A stretch of 64,000 bases of DNA from Streptomyces sp. TRM49041 (GCF_008271805.1 NZ_VSRY01000140.1:1-64000); one strand, 5' to 3'; shown: positions 25,153 through 33,882, counted from the first letter of the stretch. A program made the numbers and translations. The notes: a model not told the origin generated them from the sequence alone.

Positions 25153-25800
25153 CTACTGCTTCTTCTTCGTGGGCGCGCAGCCCGGCTTCTCCGGCTCCGG
25201 GTGGAGGAGTGCCGTCATCGCGACCGTCGCGTCGCCCGGGGTGGCCAGGGACTGGAAGCCGGTGCCGATGATCAGATCGACGTCCGCGGTCGCGCGGGTG
25301 TCCGTCTTGGTCACCGCGCCCTGGAGCTGAGTGCCCAGCACCGGAAAGGCGCCCTTCACGGCCCCGGGTGCGCCGAGGAGTATCCCGGGGCCCGGCACCT
25401 TCTTGTCGTACGCCTCCGGAGCGTTGCCGATCTTGCCGATCGCGAAGCCACGCTTCTTCAGCTCGTCGGCCGTCGACTTGGCCAGCCCGCCCCGCGGTGT
25501 CGCGTTGTAGACGTTCACCGTGATGTCGGCCGGTTTCGGGAGGGCGACGGCCCGCGCGGGCGACGGACTCGCGGCCTCGCAGGTGGATCCGGCGGTCGTA
25601 TGCCGCGCCGTGTCTCCGCTGCCACCACCGAACACATCGATGAGCTGGAGCGTTCCCCAGCCGGCCATGCCGAGGGCGGCGGCCGCGGTGATGGTCGCCA
25701 CGACGATTCGGCCGCGGCGGCGGGGACGGCGCATGCGGGGGTACGTCTTGCCCGTGACGCGGTACTTTCCGCCCATACCGGGGGGAGTGAGCATGCTCAT
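25153..25800 (-). CDS. LytR C-terminal domain membrane protein
   Basis: 215 residues. A basic N-terminal cytoplasmic segment (PRMRRPRRRGR) is followed by one membrane helix (VVATITAAAALGMAGWGTLQLI, about residues 33-54), an exported linker, and a LytR_C domain (about 90-195) with ITVNVYNATPRGGLAKSTADEL and a terminal VDLIIGTGFQSL. LytR_C domains accompany LytR-CpsA-Psr cell-wall ligases, but the catalytic LCP domain is absent here, so it is probably an accessory wall-associated protein. Start ATG 25800 or the nearby ATG 25794. Confidence 0.88.
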   Translation of the reverse strand: MSMLTPPGMGGKYRVTGKTYPRMRRPRRRGRIVVATITAAAALGMAGWGTLQLIDVFGGGSGDTARHTTAGSTCEAASPSPARAVALPKPADITVNVYNATPRGGLAKSTADELKKRGFAIGKIGNAPEAYDKKVPGPGILLGAPGAVKGAFPVLGTQLQGAVTKTDTRATADVDLIIGTGFQSLATPGDATVAMTALLHPEPEKPGCAPTKKKQ

Positions 25801-25887
25801 GGGCGCAGCGTAATGCGGCCCGGTGACTATGCCTACTAAACGATCAGCAGCTGAGGGCCGGACGGGTGGGAAACTTCCCGGAAAGGG

Positions 25888-26184
25888 TCAGTCGAGTTCC
25901 AGCACGCGGGCGTGCAGCACCTGCCGCTGCTGCAGGGCCGCGCGTACGGCGCGGTGGAGACCGTCCTCGAGGTACAGGTCGCCTCGCCACTTCACGACGT
26001 GCGCGAAGAGATCCCCGTAGAACGTCGAGTCCTCGGCGAGGAGCGTCTCGAGGTCCAGCTGGCCCTTGGTCGTCACGAGCTGATCGAGGCGGACCGGACG
26101 CGGCGCGACATCCGCCCACTGCCGGGTGCTTTCCCGGCCGTGGTCGGGATACGGCCGCCCGTTACCGATGCGCTTGAAGATCAC
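25888..26184 (-). CDS. Conserved actinobacterial protein with ParB-like DGLHRA motif
   Basis: 98 residues from ATG 26184. The end of the protein reads YLEDGLHRAVRAALQQRQ, which resembles the DGxHR nucleotide-binding motif of ParB/sulfiredoxin-like domains, preceded by VRLDQLVTTKGQLDLETLL. Annotation pipelines often name this family VapB-type antitoxin, but no toxin gene is adjacent and no DNA-binding fold is visible, so that name is doubtful. Single gene; function unknown. Confidence 0.75.
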   Translation of the reverse strand: MIFKRIGNGRPYPDHGRESTRQWADVAPRPVRLDQLVTTKGQLDLETLLAEDSTFYGDLFAHVVKWRGDLYLEDGLHRAVRAALQQRQVLHARVLELD

Positions 26185-26305
26185 ACGGAAAGCCTACCGG
26201 GCGAGCGGCTCCCGGCGCAGCCACGCGACGCCGGTGCCATGCCGAACAGGGAGTCATAATTCGGAAATATCAGGCATTTCTGGTGAGTGGTCGGTGCGTG
26301 GGGCG

Positions 26306-26345
26306 GTGTGCCGCCGCAGGAGGGGACCCTCCTGCGGCGGCACAC
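26306..26345. terminator. Very strong hairpin terminator
   Basis: 19-bp perfect arms (gtgtgccgccgcaggaggg and its complement) separated by two bases. It lies in the 250-bp gap between the M28 aminopeptidase stop and the 98-residue gene, both on the minus strand, 90 bp past the aminopeptidase stop. A 13-bp tandem repeat (tgcccggtgac core) lies between hairpin and stop. Confidence 0.8.
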
Positions 26346-26434
26346 CTGGCCCGGTGGCCGTCCGGTTGTCAGCCCGGCGACTGCCCGGTGACTGCCCGGT
26401 GACTGCCCGAGGCTGTCCGGCGGCGGGCCGGTCG

Positions 26435-27988
26435 TTACTCGGTGACCTCGTGGTCGTCGTCCTCGTGCAGACCGCCGCCGCTGCCCGCGTCGCCGCCCGT
26501 CGGGACGAACTCGACCGGCTTGCGCAGCGAGCTCAGATCGTGGGCGTAGGTGCCCACCGCGTTGGCGATGACGTCGATGTTGACGTCGAACGCGGTCATG
26601 TCGATGTTGTTGATGTCGTCGCACGCGGCGTGGTAGCAGGAGTCGTACGCCTGGCCCGCCGTGCCTCCGAACTTCTCGGCCTGCGCCTCGGTCTTGATGC
26701 CCTCCGCGCCGGTGAACGTGCCGCCGGACGGGATGCCGACCTCGATGAACGGGCCGTAGTCGGAACGGCCGGTGAAGTCGGTGCCCTCGTGCGGGCGGCC
26801 CCGCTTGTCGAGGAACTCGTTGATGTCGCGCTCGAGCTGGGCGGAGCCCTCCGGTCCGGCCGGGGCGCCGACGCCGTCGGAGTCGTTGCCGTCGTACACG
26901 AACAGGCCGTAGTTCGGCGAGGCGATCATGTCGAAGTTGAGGTAGAGCTTGATCTCCTTGCGGCCGAGCTCGTCGAGGGCGCCGACGTAGTGCTCGGAGC
27001 CGAGGAGGCCGTTCTCCTCCGCGCCCCACCAGGCGAACCGCACCTTGTTGGTGGTCTTGTGCTTGTGCTTGGCGAACTTCAGCGCCACGTCGAGCAGACC
27101 GGCCGAACCGGAACCGTTGTCGTTGATGCCCGGGCCCGCGATGACCGAGTCCAGGTGGGAGCCGAGCATCACGGTGTTGGCGGCGTTGCCACGCTGGGTC
27201 TCGGCGATGACGTTCCGCGTGGTCCGCATCTCCTGTATCTGGCGGATCTCCAGGTTCACCTCGACCGGGCCGGCGGCCAGGTCGGCGGCGAGCGCCTCGC
27301 CCTCCGCCTTGGTGATGCCACCCGTCGGGATCTTGCCGGCCTCGGGTGAACCGAGCGTGCCGGCCAGGTTGCCCTCCAGATGGTTGTAGATGATGGCGCC
27401 GACGGCGCCCGCGGCGGCGGCGTTCTCCTGCTTCGCGGCGAACGTGCAGCCGCCGCGCTTGATGAGCGCGATCTTGCCGCTGAACGTGTCGGACGCGAAG
27501 TCGGTCGGCTCGCAGCCGTTCGAGCCGTCGTCGTCCACCGGAGCGGCGACGAGTGCGGCCTTGGTGCCGCCGACCGGGGTCGACTTGGTGTACGTCATCG
27601 CGGAGATCGAGACGTCGCGGGGCGCGGGCGAGACGACGGCGAGCTTCTGCGCCTGCGTCTCCGTGTACATGAACTCGAACTCCTGGTACGAGACGTCGTA
27701 CCCGGCCTTCTTGAGCTGCTGGTACACATACGCCGCCGAGGCGTCGTAACCGAGCGTGCCGGCGGCGCGGTTGCCGTCCGTCGTGTCGGCTATCTGCTGG
27801 AACTTCTGCAGGTGCTGGTAGGCGCTGTCGGCGGAGGCCGACTTGACCAGCTTCCGGGCGAGCTTCGACGCATCCTTGGCCGGGTTGTGACGGTCGGCGG
27901 ATGCGGGAGCGGCGGAGGCCAGCAGAAGCGGGGTCGCGATTGCGGCTGCGGCCAGGGTGGCCACGGCTCTGCGATGGGATGCCTTCAC
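26435..27988 (-). CDS. Secreted M28-family aminopeptidase with PA domain
   Basis: 517 residues from GTG 27988 (AAGGAAC upstream). A Sec signal peptide (to ASADRHNP) is followed by a PA-type insert (about 130-255: GKIALIKRGGCTFAAKQENA) and the M28 zinc domain. Zinc ligands and catalytic residues are GSHLDSV, GINDNGSG, WGAEENGLLGS (Glu base), LNFDMI and CYHAACDD. Similar to Streptomyces griseus leucine aminopeptidase with an added PA domain. It is an exported exopeptidase for peptide nutrition during growth and sporulation. The acidic Gly-rich tail (GGGLHEDDDHEVTE) is unusual. Confidence 0.95.
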   Translation of the reverse strand: MKASHRRAVATLAAAAIATPLLLASAAPASADRHNPAKDASKLARKLVKSASADSAYQHLQKFQQIADTTDGNRAAGTLGYDASAAYVYQQLKKAGYDVSYQEFEFMYTETQAQKLAVVSPAPRDVSISAMTYTKSTPVGGTKAALVAAPVDDDGSNGCEPTDFASDTFSGKIALIKRGGCTFAAKQENAAAAGAVGAIIYNHLEGNLAGTLGSPEAGKIPTGGITKAEGEALAADLAAGPVEVNLEIRQIQEMRTTRNVIAETQRGNAANTVMLGSHLDSVIAGPGINDNGSGSAGLLDVALKFAKHKHKTTNKVRFAWWGAEENGLLGSEHYVGALDELGRKEIKLYLNFDMIASPNYGLFVYDGNDSDGVGAPAGPEGSAQLERDINEFLDKRGRPHEGTDFTGRSDYGPFIEVGIPSGGTFTGAEGIKTEAQAEKFGGTAGQAYDSCYHAACDDINNIDMTAFDVNIDVIANAVGTYAHDLSSLRKPVEFVPTGGDAGSGGGLHEDDDHEVTE

Positions 27989-28152
27989 AGAGTTCCTTCC
28001 CGTGTGGACGAGGTTGAAGGGAAGCTAGCGATCAGCCGGGCTTCTGTGAACAGATGTGCCACAACTCACGCGATTATTCATACGAATTGCTGGAGCTGTG
28101 GGTAATTCGACGCAGAACTTCCCGTGCCGGAGGGAGCCTTGGCGGCATGAAG

Positions 28153-28761
28153 CTACTGCGACTTGCCTTCCTTGCCGGCTTTCGCGGCCTTTGCCGCCCG
28201 CTTCGCCTCCTGCTTGTAGGCGCGCACCTTCGCGAGCGTCTCCGGGCCGGTGATGTCCGCCGCCGACCGGTACGACCCCGCCTCTCCGTAGGGGCCTGCC
28301 GCCTCCCGCCAACCCCTGGGTCGTACGCCGTACTGCTTGCCCAGCAGCGCCAGGAAGATCTGGGCCTTCTGCTTGCCGAACCCGGGCAGCGCCTGGAGCC
28401 GGGCCAGCAGTTCCTTGCCGCTCGTGGCGTCCGACCAGACGGCCGTGGCGTCCCCGTCGTACTCCTCGACCAGGAACCGGCAGAGCTGCTGGATGCGCTG
28501 CGCCATGGAGCCGGGATAGCGGTGCACGGCCGGCTTGGCGGAGAGCAGCGCCGCGAACGCCTCGGGGTCGTACGCCGCGATGGCGTGCGCGTCCAGGTCG
28601 TCGGCGCCCATGCGCTGGGCGATCGTGTACGGGCCGGCGAACGCCCACTCCATGGGGACCTGCTGGTCCAGCAGCATGCCGGTGAGTGCCGCGAGGGGGC
28701 TGCGCGCGAGGAGGGAGTCCGCTTCCGGCTGTTGGGCGAGGCGGATGGTGGGGGTGCTCAT
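28153..28761 (-). CDS. HhH-GPD-type DNA glycosylase-like protein
   Basis: 202 residues from ATG 28761. Helical fold of the endonuclease III superfamily: SPLAALTGMLLDQQVPMEWAF at the start, a central helix bundle, and a helix-hairpin-helix LQALPGFGKQKAQIFLALLG near residues 115-135. No Fe-S cysteine cluster is present. The C-terminus is a Lys/Ala-rich tail. Actinobacteria carry this family as HhH-GPD base-excision repair protein of unknown lesion specificity. The hairpin reads PGFGKQKA rather than PGVGxKTA, so activity is not assured. Confidence 0.82.
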   Translation of the reverse strand: MSTPTIRLAQQPEADSLLARSPLAALTGMLLDQQVPMEWAFAGPYTIAQRMGADDLDAHAIAAYDPEAFAALLSAKPAVHRYPGSMAQRIQQLCRFLVEEYDGDATAVWSDATSGKELLARLQALPGFGKQKAQIFLALLGKQYGVRPRGWREAAGPYGEAGSYRSAADITGPETLAKVRAYKQEAKRAAKAAKAGKEGKSQ

Positions 28762-28816
28762 GGGTCGATGATCGTGCCCGGGGAGGCAGGTCGCACGGTG
28801 GCTTGCGCCTGTGGGG

Positions 28817-29779
28817 TCACGCAAGGGGCCGATTCACGGCGAATCGGTCCAGCGCGGCGCGGATCTGAGTCCGTGTCGCCTCGGTGCCGAGGTGCCCCGA
28901 GTCGTTCACGACGGTCAGCTCCGCGTCCGGCCACGCCCGGGCGAGCTCCCACGCGGTGCTGAGCGGCCCGCCCAGGTCGAGGCGACCGTGGACGAGAACG
29001 CCCGGAATGCCCGCGAGCCGGTGCGCGTCGCGCAGCAGGGCGCCTTCCTCCAGCCAGGCTCCGTGCGCGAAGTAGTGCGAGCAGATCCGGACCAGGGCGA
29101 GGCGCGCGGCGTCCGGCCGGTCCCCGTACGGGGCACCCGCGCCCTCCAGGGAGACCACCGCGTCCTCCCAGGCGCACCAGTCGGCCGTCGCCTTCTCCCG
29201 TATGGCCGGGTCCGGATGGCAGGTGAGGCGGGCGTAGGCGGCGACGAGCTCGGCGGCCGTACGGGCGTCCGTGCCGGAGCCGGTCCGGAAGCGTTCCCAC
29301 GCCTCCGGGAAGAACCGGCCCACGCCCTCGTACAGCCAGGCGATCTCGGAGCGGCGGGTCGTCGTGACGGCGGAGATGACGATCTCGGAGACACGGTCCG
29401 GGTGGCGTTCGGCGTATGCCAGGATCAGCGTCGAGCCCCACGAGCCGCCGTACAGCAGCCACCGGTCGACGCCCAGGTGGACCCGGAGGCGCTCCATGTC
29501 GGCGACCAGGTGGCGCGTGGTGTTGACGGTCATGTCGGTGGTCGGGTCGCCGGCGTGTGGGGTGCTGCGGCCGCAGCCGCGCTGGTCCATGAGGACGACG
29601 CGGTAGCGGTCCGGGTCGAAGGGGCGCACGGCTCGCGGGTGACAGCCGGAACCGGGACCGCCGTGCACGACGAGTGCGGGCTTGCCGGCGGGATTGCCGT
29701 GCACCTCCCAGTGCACGAGATTGCCGTCCCCGACGTCGAGCATTCCCTGGTCGTACGGCTTCCCCTCCGGATACATCAC
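28817..29779 (-). CDS. pip: Prolyl aminopeptidase (alpha/beta hydrolase, S33)
   Basis: 320 residues from ATG 29779, behind AGGGGGGCG. It removes N-terminal proline from peptides in the cytosol. Landmarks: oxyanion loop HGGPGSGCHP, MDQRGCGRS, nucleophile elbow GGSWGSTL (Ser), catalytic Asp near HGRLDLGGP and His in NDSGHLG. Length and order fit the family. The long untranslated stretch upstream is dominated by a C-rich repeat. Confidence 0.94.
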   Translation of the reverse strand: MMYPEGKPYDQGMLDVGDGNLVHWEVHGNPAGKPALVVHGGPGSGCHPRAVRPFDPDRYRVVLMDQRGCGRSTPHAGDPTTDMTVNTTRHLVADMERLRVHLGVDRWLLYGGSWGSTLILAYAERHPDRVSEIVISAVTTTRRSEIAWLYEGVGRFFPEAWERFRTGSGTDARTAAELVAAYARLTCHPDPAIREKATADWCAWEDAVVSLEGAGAPYGDRPDAARLALVRICSHYFAHGAWLEEGALLRDAHRLAGIPGVLVHGRLDLGGPLSTAWELARAWPDAELTVVNDSGHLGTEATRTQIRAALDRFAVNRPLA

Positions 29780-29878
29780 GCCCCCCTGTGGCCGACCTGT
29801 CCCAGCGCCGCCACGTTAACCGACGGGCGCAGACGGTCTCGCCGCCGTCGTGGCCGCCGCCCCGGCCGGGGCCATCGC

Positions 29879-29985
29879 GTCCCCGTCCGCGCCCGGCCCC
29901 GGCCCGTCCGCGCCCCCCGTCCGCGTCCCCGTCCGCGCCCCCGTCCGCCTCCCCCGTCCGCGCCCCGCCCCCGCCCGGTCCCCGT
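29879..29985. repeat. C-rich imperfect tandem repeat
   Basis: Roughly eight degenerate copies of ccgtccgcgcccc on the plus strand, so G-rich in the transcript of the minus-strand genes. It lies between the cbiD stop (30003) and the pip start (29779). It could form G-quadruplex structure in the RNA and limit read-through. Confidence 0.7.
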
Positions 29986-30002
29986 GCCCCGGCGGCGAGG
30001 TC

Positions 30003-31115
30003 CTAGCGCGGGGCGCTGCGGCCCACCACCGTGCCCGCGCGGTCGATGCACACCACGTCCACCACCACCGGCGCGCCCCGCAGAACGTCCAGCGCCTGGT
30101 CCCGTGCCACCTCGGCGACGCGGTCGCCCAGCGGGACACCCCGGGCGGCGCACAACTGGAGGGCCGCCAGCCCCGTGTTCGCGTCGGCCACCTCGGCCGC
30201 CAGCTCCTCGTCGGCGCCCGCCGCCCGGGCCAGCTCCGCCAGGAACCCCTTGTCGACCTGCGACCGCGCCGAGTGCAGGTCCAGATGCCCCGCCGCCAGC
30301 TTGGACAGCTTGGCGAAGCCGCCGCAGACGGTGAGGCGGTCCACCGGGTGGCGGCGGACGTACTTCAGCACGGCGCCCGCGAAGTCGCCCATGTCCAGGA
30401 GGGCGTCCTCCGGCAGGTCGTACAGGGACACCACCGTCTTCTCGGAGGTGGAGCCGGTGCAGCCCGCGACATGTGTACGGCCCGCCGCACGAGCCACGTC
30501 GACGCCGCGCCGGATGGAGTCGATCCACGCCGAGCACGAGTACGGGACGACGACCCCTGTCGTACCGAGGATGGAAAGACCGCCGAGGATGCCCAGGCGC
30601 GGGTTCCACGTGGAACGGGCGATCTCCTCGCCGTGGTCGACGGAGACGGTCACCTCGACGTCCCCGCTGCCGCCGTGCTCGGCGGCGACCTTCGCGACAT
30701 GGTCGCGGATCATCTGCCGGGGCACGGGGTTGATGGCCGGCTCCCCCACGTCCAGGGGCAGGCCCGGCCGGGTGACGGTCCCCACACCGGGCCCGGCGCG
30801 GAACACGACCCCGGAGCCGGTCGGCAGCGGCCGCACCGTCGCCCGCACGAGCGCCCCATGGGTGACGTCAGGGTCGTCGCCCGCGTCCTTCACGACCCCG
30901 GCCGTGGCGTACCCGTCCGCCCGCTCCTCCACCGCGAGCGCGAAGGCGGGCGTCTGCCCCTTGGGCAGCGTGATGGTGACCGGGTCGGGAAAGTCCCCGG
31001 TCAGGAGCGCGGTGTACGCGGCCGTGGTCGCCGCTGTCGCGCAGGCACCGGTCGTCCAGCCGGGCCGGAGGCCGGTGTGCTTGAGTTGGGCGCTGCGCCC
31101 CCCGCTCGTACTCAT
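30003..31115 (-). CDS. cbiD: Cobalt-precorrin-5B C1-methyltransferase CbiD
   Basis: 370 residues; ATG 31115 is preferred since GGGAA lies eight bases upstream, whereas ATG 31133 has none. The family start LRPGWTTGACATAATTAAY is followed by LPKGQTPAFAL, NPRLGILGGLSILGTTGVV, PYSCSAWIDSIRRG and GFAKLSKLAAGHLDLHS. It methylates C1 during corrin-ring contraction. It is the enzyme of the anaerobic-type route, yet the cluster also has cobG and cobN of the aerobic route. It is divergent from cobK with 12 bp between start codons. A parS-like palindrome sits inside. Confidence 0.93.
   Translation of the reverse strand: MSTSGGRSAQLKHTGLRPGWTTGACATAATTAAYTALLTGDFPDPVTITLPKGQTPAFALAVEERADGYATAGVVKDAGDDPDVTHGALVRATVRPLPTGSGVVFRAGPGVGTVTRPGLPLDVGEPAINPVPRQMIRDHVAKVAAEHGGSGDVEVTVSVDHGEEIARSTWNPRLGILGGLSILGTTGVVVPYSCSAWIDSIRRGVDVARAAGRTHVAGCTGSTSEKTVVSLYDLPEDALLDMGDFAGAVLKYVRRHPVDRLTVCGGFAKLSKLAAGHLDLHSARSQVDKGFLAELARAAGADEELAAEVADANTGLAALQLCAARGVPLGDRVAEVARDQALDVLRGAPVVVDVVCIDRAGTVVGRSAPR
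30603..30616. promoter_or_regulatory. Degenerate parS-like palindrome
   Basis: GTTCCACGTGGAAC, a perfect dyad differing from the parS consensus by one symmetric T-to-C/A-to-G pair, within cbiD. Weaker ParB affinity would be expected. Confidence 0.45.
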
Positions 31116-31127
31116 GGACGGTTCCCG

Positions 31128-31874
31128 ATGCATGTTCGCCACGTACTGATCCTCGGCGGCACCACGGAGGGCCGTCGGCTCGCCGGGGCGCTGTGCGCGG
31201 ACGGTGTCCGGGTGACCAGTTCGCTGGCAGGCCGCGTGGCAGCCCCGAAGCTGCCGCCCGGGGAGGTCCGGGTGGGCGGGTTCGGCGGGCCGGAGGGCCT
31301 CGCCCGCTGGCTGCGCGAGCACCAGGTGGACGCGGTCATCGACGCCACTCACCCTTTCGCGGGGACGATCAGTTTCAACGCGGCGCGGGCCGCCGCCACG
31401 ACCCATGTTCCCCTGCTCGCCCTGCGGCGCCCCGGGTGGACCCCCGTGGAGGGCGACGACTGGCACGAGGTGGCCTCCCTGGAGGAGGCCGCGGAGGCCG
31501 TACGGCGTAGGGGCGGCCGGGTCTTCCTGACGACGGGCCGCATGGGCCTGGCGGCGTTCGCGGGCGTGAGCGAGGCCTGGTTCCTGGTCCGCTCGGTCGA
31601 CCCCCCGGAGGCCCCGCACCCGCCCCGTATGGAGGTCCTGCTGGACCGGGGCCCGTTCACGCTGGACGGCGAGCGGGAGGTCCTCCGTACGTACGGGATC
31701 GACGTCCTGGTCACCAAGGACAGCGGCGGCACGGCCACGTCCCCGAAACTCACGGCGGCCCGCGAGGCCGGCGTCCCCGTGGTGATCGTCCGCCGCCCGC
31801 CGGTCCCGGCCGGGGTGCCGGTGGCGGCGACGGTGGAGGAGGCGGCGGTCTGGGTCCGGTCCCTGGACGGCTGA
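31128..31874 (+). CDS. cobK: Precorrin-6A (cobalt-precorrin-6A) reductase
   Basis: 248 residues from ATG 31128. NADPH-dependent reduction of the contracted corrin ring. Landmarks: HVLILGGTTEGRRLAGAL (N-terminal nucleotide loop), IDATHPFAGTISFNAARAA, FLTTGRMGLAAF, and the C-terminal VTKDSGGTATSPKLTAA followed by VIVRRPP. Full length. Only 12 bp separate its start from the divergent cbiD start, so its promoter must lie within the cbiD 5' coding region. Terminated by the hairpin at 31875-31911. Confidence 0.93.
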   Translation: MHVRHVLILGGTTEGRRLAGALCADGVRVTSSLAGRVAAPKLPPGEVRVGGFGGPEGLARWLREHQVDAVIDATHPFAGTISFNAARAAATTHVPLLALRRPGWTPVEGDDWHEVASLEEAAEAVRRRGGRVFLTTGRMGLAAFAGVSEAWFLVRSVDPPEAPHPPRMEVLLDRGPFTLDGEREVLRTYGIDVLVTKDSGGTATSPKLTAAREAGVPVVIVRRPPVPAGVPVAATVEEAAVWVRSLDG

Positions 31875-31911
31875 ACGGGGGCCTTCACGCGCGCCTCGAC
31901 GGCGCCCCCGT
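31875..31911. terminator. Putative bidirectional terminator
   Basis: acgggggc (31875-31882) and gcccccgt (31904-31911) form an 8-bp stem between the convergent cobK and FAD-monooxygenase stop codons. Confidence 0.5.
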
Positions 31912-33080
31912 CAGGCGCTCAGCTCTGTGACCGAGTGGCGGGTGGCGGGGAAGAAGGCGGCGCCGAAAAGGCTGTCGAGGCCGGGGAGGGCCATGGCGCG
32001 GAAGGCCCAGCGGCGGACCAGGAGCTGGGTCGACGTGGTGGGGAGGAACCAGTCGGCGATGCGGTCGCGGGCGCCGGTCTGGACCTCGGTGGTCACGGGA
32101 CGCCAGCGGCGCTCGTACTCCGCGAGGGCGGCGGGGACGGAGTCGGCCGCCTTCAGGCGCTCGGCGAGGAGGTAGGCCCCGGCGACGCCCAGGGACGCGC
32201 CCTGCCCCGCGATGAGGGAGACGGCGTGGGCGGCGTCGCCGATGAGGGTGACATTGCCGTGTGACCAGTGCGGTACGACGCTCTGGGCGACCACGTCGTA
32301 GTACACCTCGTGGCTCGGCGGACACTGGGAGAGGGCCCGGTCCGCCAGCGGGCCCATGCCGGCGAACACCTGGCGCAGGGCGTCGCGGCGGTCCTCCGGG
32401 AGTGCGGGGTCGGTGCGGTGCACGGCGAACGCCGCCACGCGGCCGTCCCGCAGGCCGTAGAAGCCGAGTTGGCGGTGGGTCGTGTCGGTGAGCACGAAGC
32501 GGTCCTTGACCCGCTGGAAGACCGTGTCGTCGGCGAAGACCCAGGCGGCTGTCCGCATGCCCAGGTGGCGGAGGTGGTCCTGTTCGGGGCCGAAGAGGAG
32601 CTCGCGGATGTGGGAGTGGATGCCGTCCGCGCCGACGACCAGGTCCGGGGTGTGCCGGGTGCCGTCCGAGAGGGTCACCCCTCCGGTGTCGGTCACCGCG
32701 TCCACGGTGGTCCCGTAGCGGAGTTCCGCGCCGTACTCCTCGGCCGCCTCCCGCAGCAGCCGCTCCAGGTCCGGGCGCATGATGCTGACCATGCCGCCGC
32801 GTGCCGCCTTCTCGAAGCGGGAGTAGGCGAGCCCCGCGCGCTTGCCGCCCCGCTCGTCGATGTAGCGGAATTCCTTGGTCCGGTAGCCCAGTTCCTTGAG
32901 GCGGGGCAGCAGGCCCATGGCCGTCAGCGCCTCGTAGCCGGGGCCGAAGAAGTCCATCATGTAGCCCTGCGGGCGTGGGCCGGGGGCGTGGTCCACCACG
33001 AGGACGTCCCAGCCGTGGTGCCTGAGCCGGGCCGCCAGGGTGAGACCCGCGATTCCCGCACCGCAGACGAGTGCTTGCAT
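31911..33080 (-). CDS. FAD-dependent aromatic-type monooxygenase
   Basis: 389 residues from ATG 33080, behind GGAGGAAACCG. PHBH-fold flavoprotein: N-terminal dinucleotide motif CGAGIAGLTLAARL, central DLVVGADGIHSHIR (DG motif) and LIGDAAHAVSLIAGQGASL (GD motif). Relatives include TetX-like antibiotic-inactivating oxygenases and polyketide hydroxylases. It follows a TetR gene by 57 bp in the same direction, an inducible-resistance or catabolic layout. The block sits inside the cobalamin cluster but has no obvious link to it. Confidence 0.9.
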   Translation of the reverse strand: MQALVCGAGIAGLTLAARLRHHGWDVLVVDHAPGPRPQGYMMDFFGPGYEALTAMGLLPRLKELGYRTKEFRYIDERGGKRAGLAYSRFEKAARGGMVSIMRPDLERLLREAAEEYGAELRYGTTVDAVTDTGGVTLSDGTRHTPDLVVGADGIHSHIRELLFGPEQDHLRHLGMRTAAWVFADDTVFQRVKDRFVLTDTTHRQLGFYGLRDGRVAAFAVHRTDPALPEDRRDALRQVFAGMGPLADRALSQCPPSHEVYYDVVAQSVVPHWSHGNVTLIGDAAHAVSLIAGQGASLGVAGAYLLAERLKAADSVPAALAEYERRWRPVTTEVQTGARDRIADWFLPTTSTQLLVRRWAFRAMALPGLDSLFGAAFFPATRHSVTELSA

Positions 33081-33118
33081 CGGTTTCCTCCGGTTCGTGC
33101 GTCAATGGGTCACTGAGG

Positions 33119-33149
33119 GCGTCAGAGCGTCAGGGCGTCAGGGCGTCAT
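33119..33149 (-). repeat. 8-bp tandem repeat over the tetR stop codon
   Basis: Four copies of the CGTCAGGG-type unit with exact 8-bp periodicity (cgtca at 33120, 33128, 33136, 33144), covering the last codons of the TetR gene and the start of the spacer. Confidence 0.75.
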
Positions 33150-33704
33150 GAACTCCCTGATCAGAGGCGCGATCGAGGCGGTCGACAGCGCCGGGTTCAG
33201 CGACTTGTGCAGGACGTAGCCGTCCAGGGCGGTCATGAGGAGCGTCGCCGCGGCGTCGGGGTTCTTGTGGCCCGCGCGGGCCAGGGCGGTGGACACGGAG
33301 GTGTGGAAGGCCGCCACCAACTCGGCCATGGCGGCGCGCAGTTCCTTGTCCCTCGTCGCCGTCATGAACGCCTCGGTGAACAGCAGGGCCTCCGGCGTGT
33401 CCCCGGACAGCTCGTCCAGGGAGGCCAGCAGCGCCTCCGCGCCGTCGGCCGGGGTGGGCGCCGCCTCGAACGCCGTGGTCGCCCCGTCCAGGAGGGGCCG
33501 CATCACATCCAGGGCGGCCTTGCGGAGCAGGTCCTGGAGGGACTCGAAGTGGTAGTGCACCAGGCCGGGGCGCACCCCGGCGCGCTCGGCGACGATCCGG
33601 GTGCTCACGGCGGTCCAGCCCAGCTCGCCGATGAGCCCGCCGGCCGCGGCCAGCAGTCGCGTACGGACCTCGCGGCCCCTTTCCGCGGCGGTGGGGGGTG
33701 CCAT
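33138..33704 (-). CDS. TetR-family regulator next to the FAD-monooxygenase
   Basis: 188 residues from ATG 33704, chosen for AAGGAGG upstream. The N-terminal helix-turn-helix (about 10-55) reads LLAAAGGLIGELGWTAVSTR and AGVRPGLVHYHFESLQDLL. The C-terminal ligand domain has no specific family signature. It is first gene of a two-gene operon with the monooxygenase and probably represses it. TACACT (minus strand, near 33746) may be the -10, and the imperfect dyad TTGG-N8-CCAA at 33729-33744 a binding site. Confidence 0.9.
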   Translation of the reverse strand: MAPPTAAERGREVRTRLLAAAGGLIGELGWTAVSTRIVAERAGVRPGLVHYHFESLQDLLRKAALDVMRPLLDGATTAFEAAPTPADGAEALLASLDELSGDTPEALLFTEAFMTATRDKELRAAMAELVAAFHTSVSTALARAGHKNPDAAATLLMTALDGYVLHKSLNPALSTASIAPLIREFMTP

Positions 33705-33728
33705 GTGCGGCCTCCTTGGGCGTTCGTA

Positions 33729-33744
33729 TTGGGCGACTGTCCAA
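33729..33744. promoter_or_regulatory. Imperfect dyad, possible TetR operator
   Basis: ttgggcgactgtccaa, outer half sites TTGG/CCAA, 25-40 bases upstream of the tetR start and overlapping the predicted transcription start. Confidence 0.35.
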
Positions 33745-33882
33745 GTGTAGCGCACGGCTGGCTCGAAAGCGTGGGGGGCGTGGGTGTGCCTGGCACAATC
33801 CCACGCTCAACAGGCGGAGCACGGTGGCCAGTTGCCGCCCTCCGACCCCCTCGGCACAGCGTGAAAGCAGGTACGACCAGCG

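Noticed and set aside
25888..26184. VapB antitoxin function for the 98-residue gene
   Set aside because: No adjacent toxin gene and no recognisable DNA-binding fold; the DGLHRA motif points to a ParB-like domain instead.
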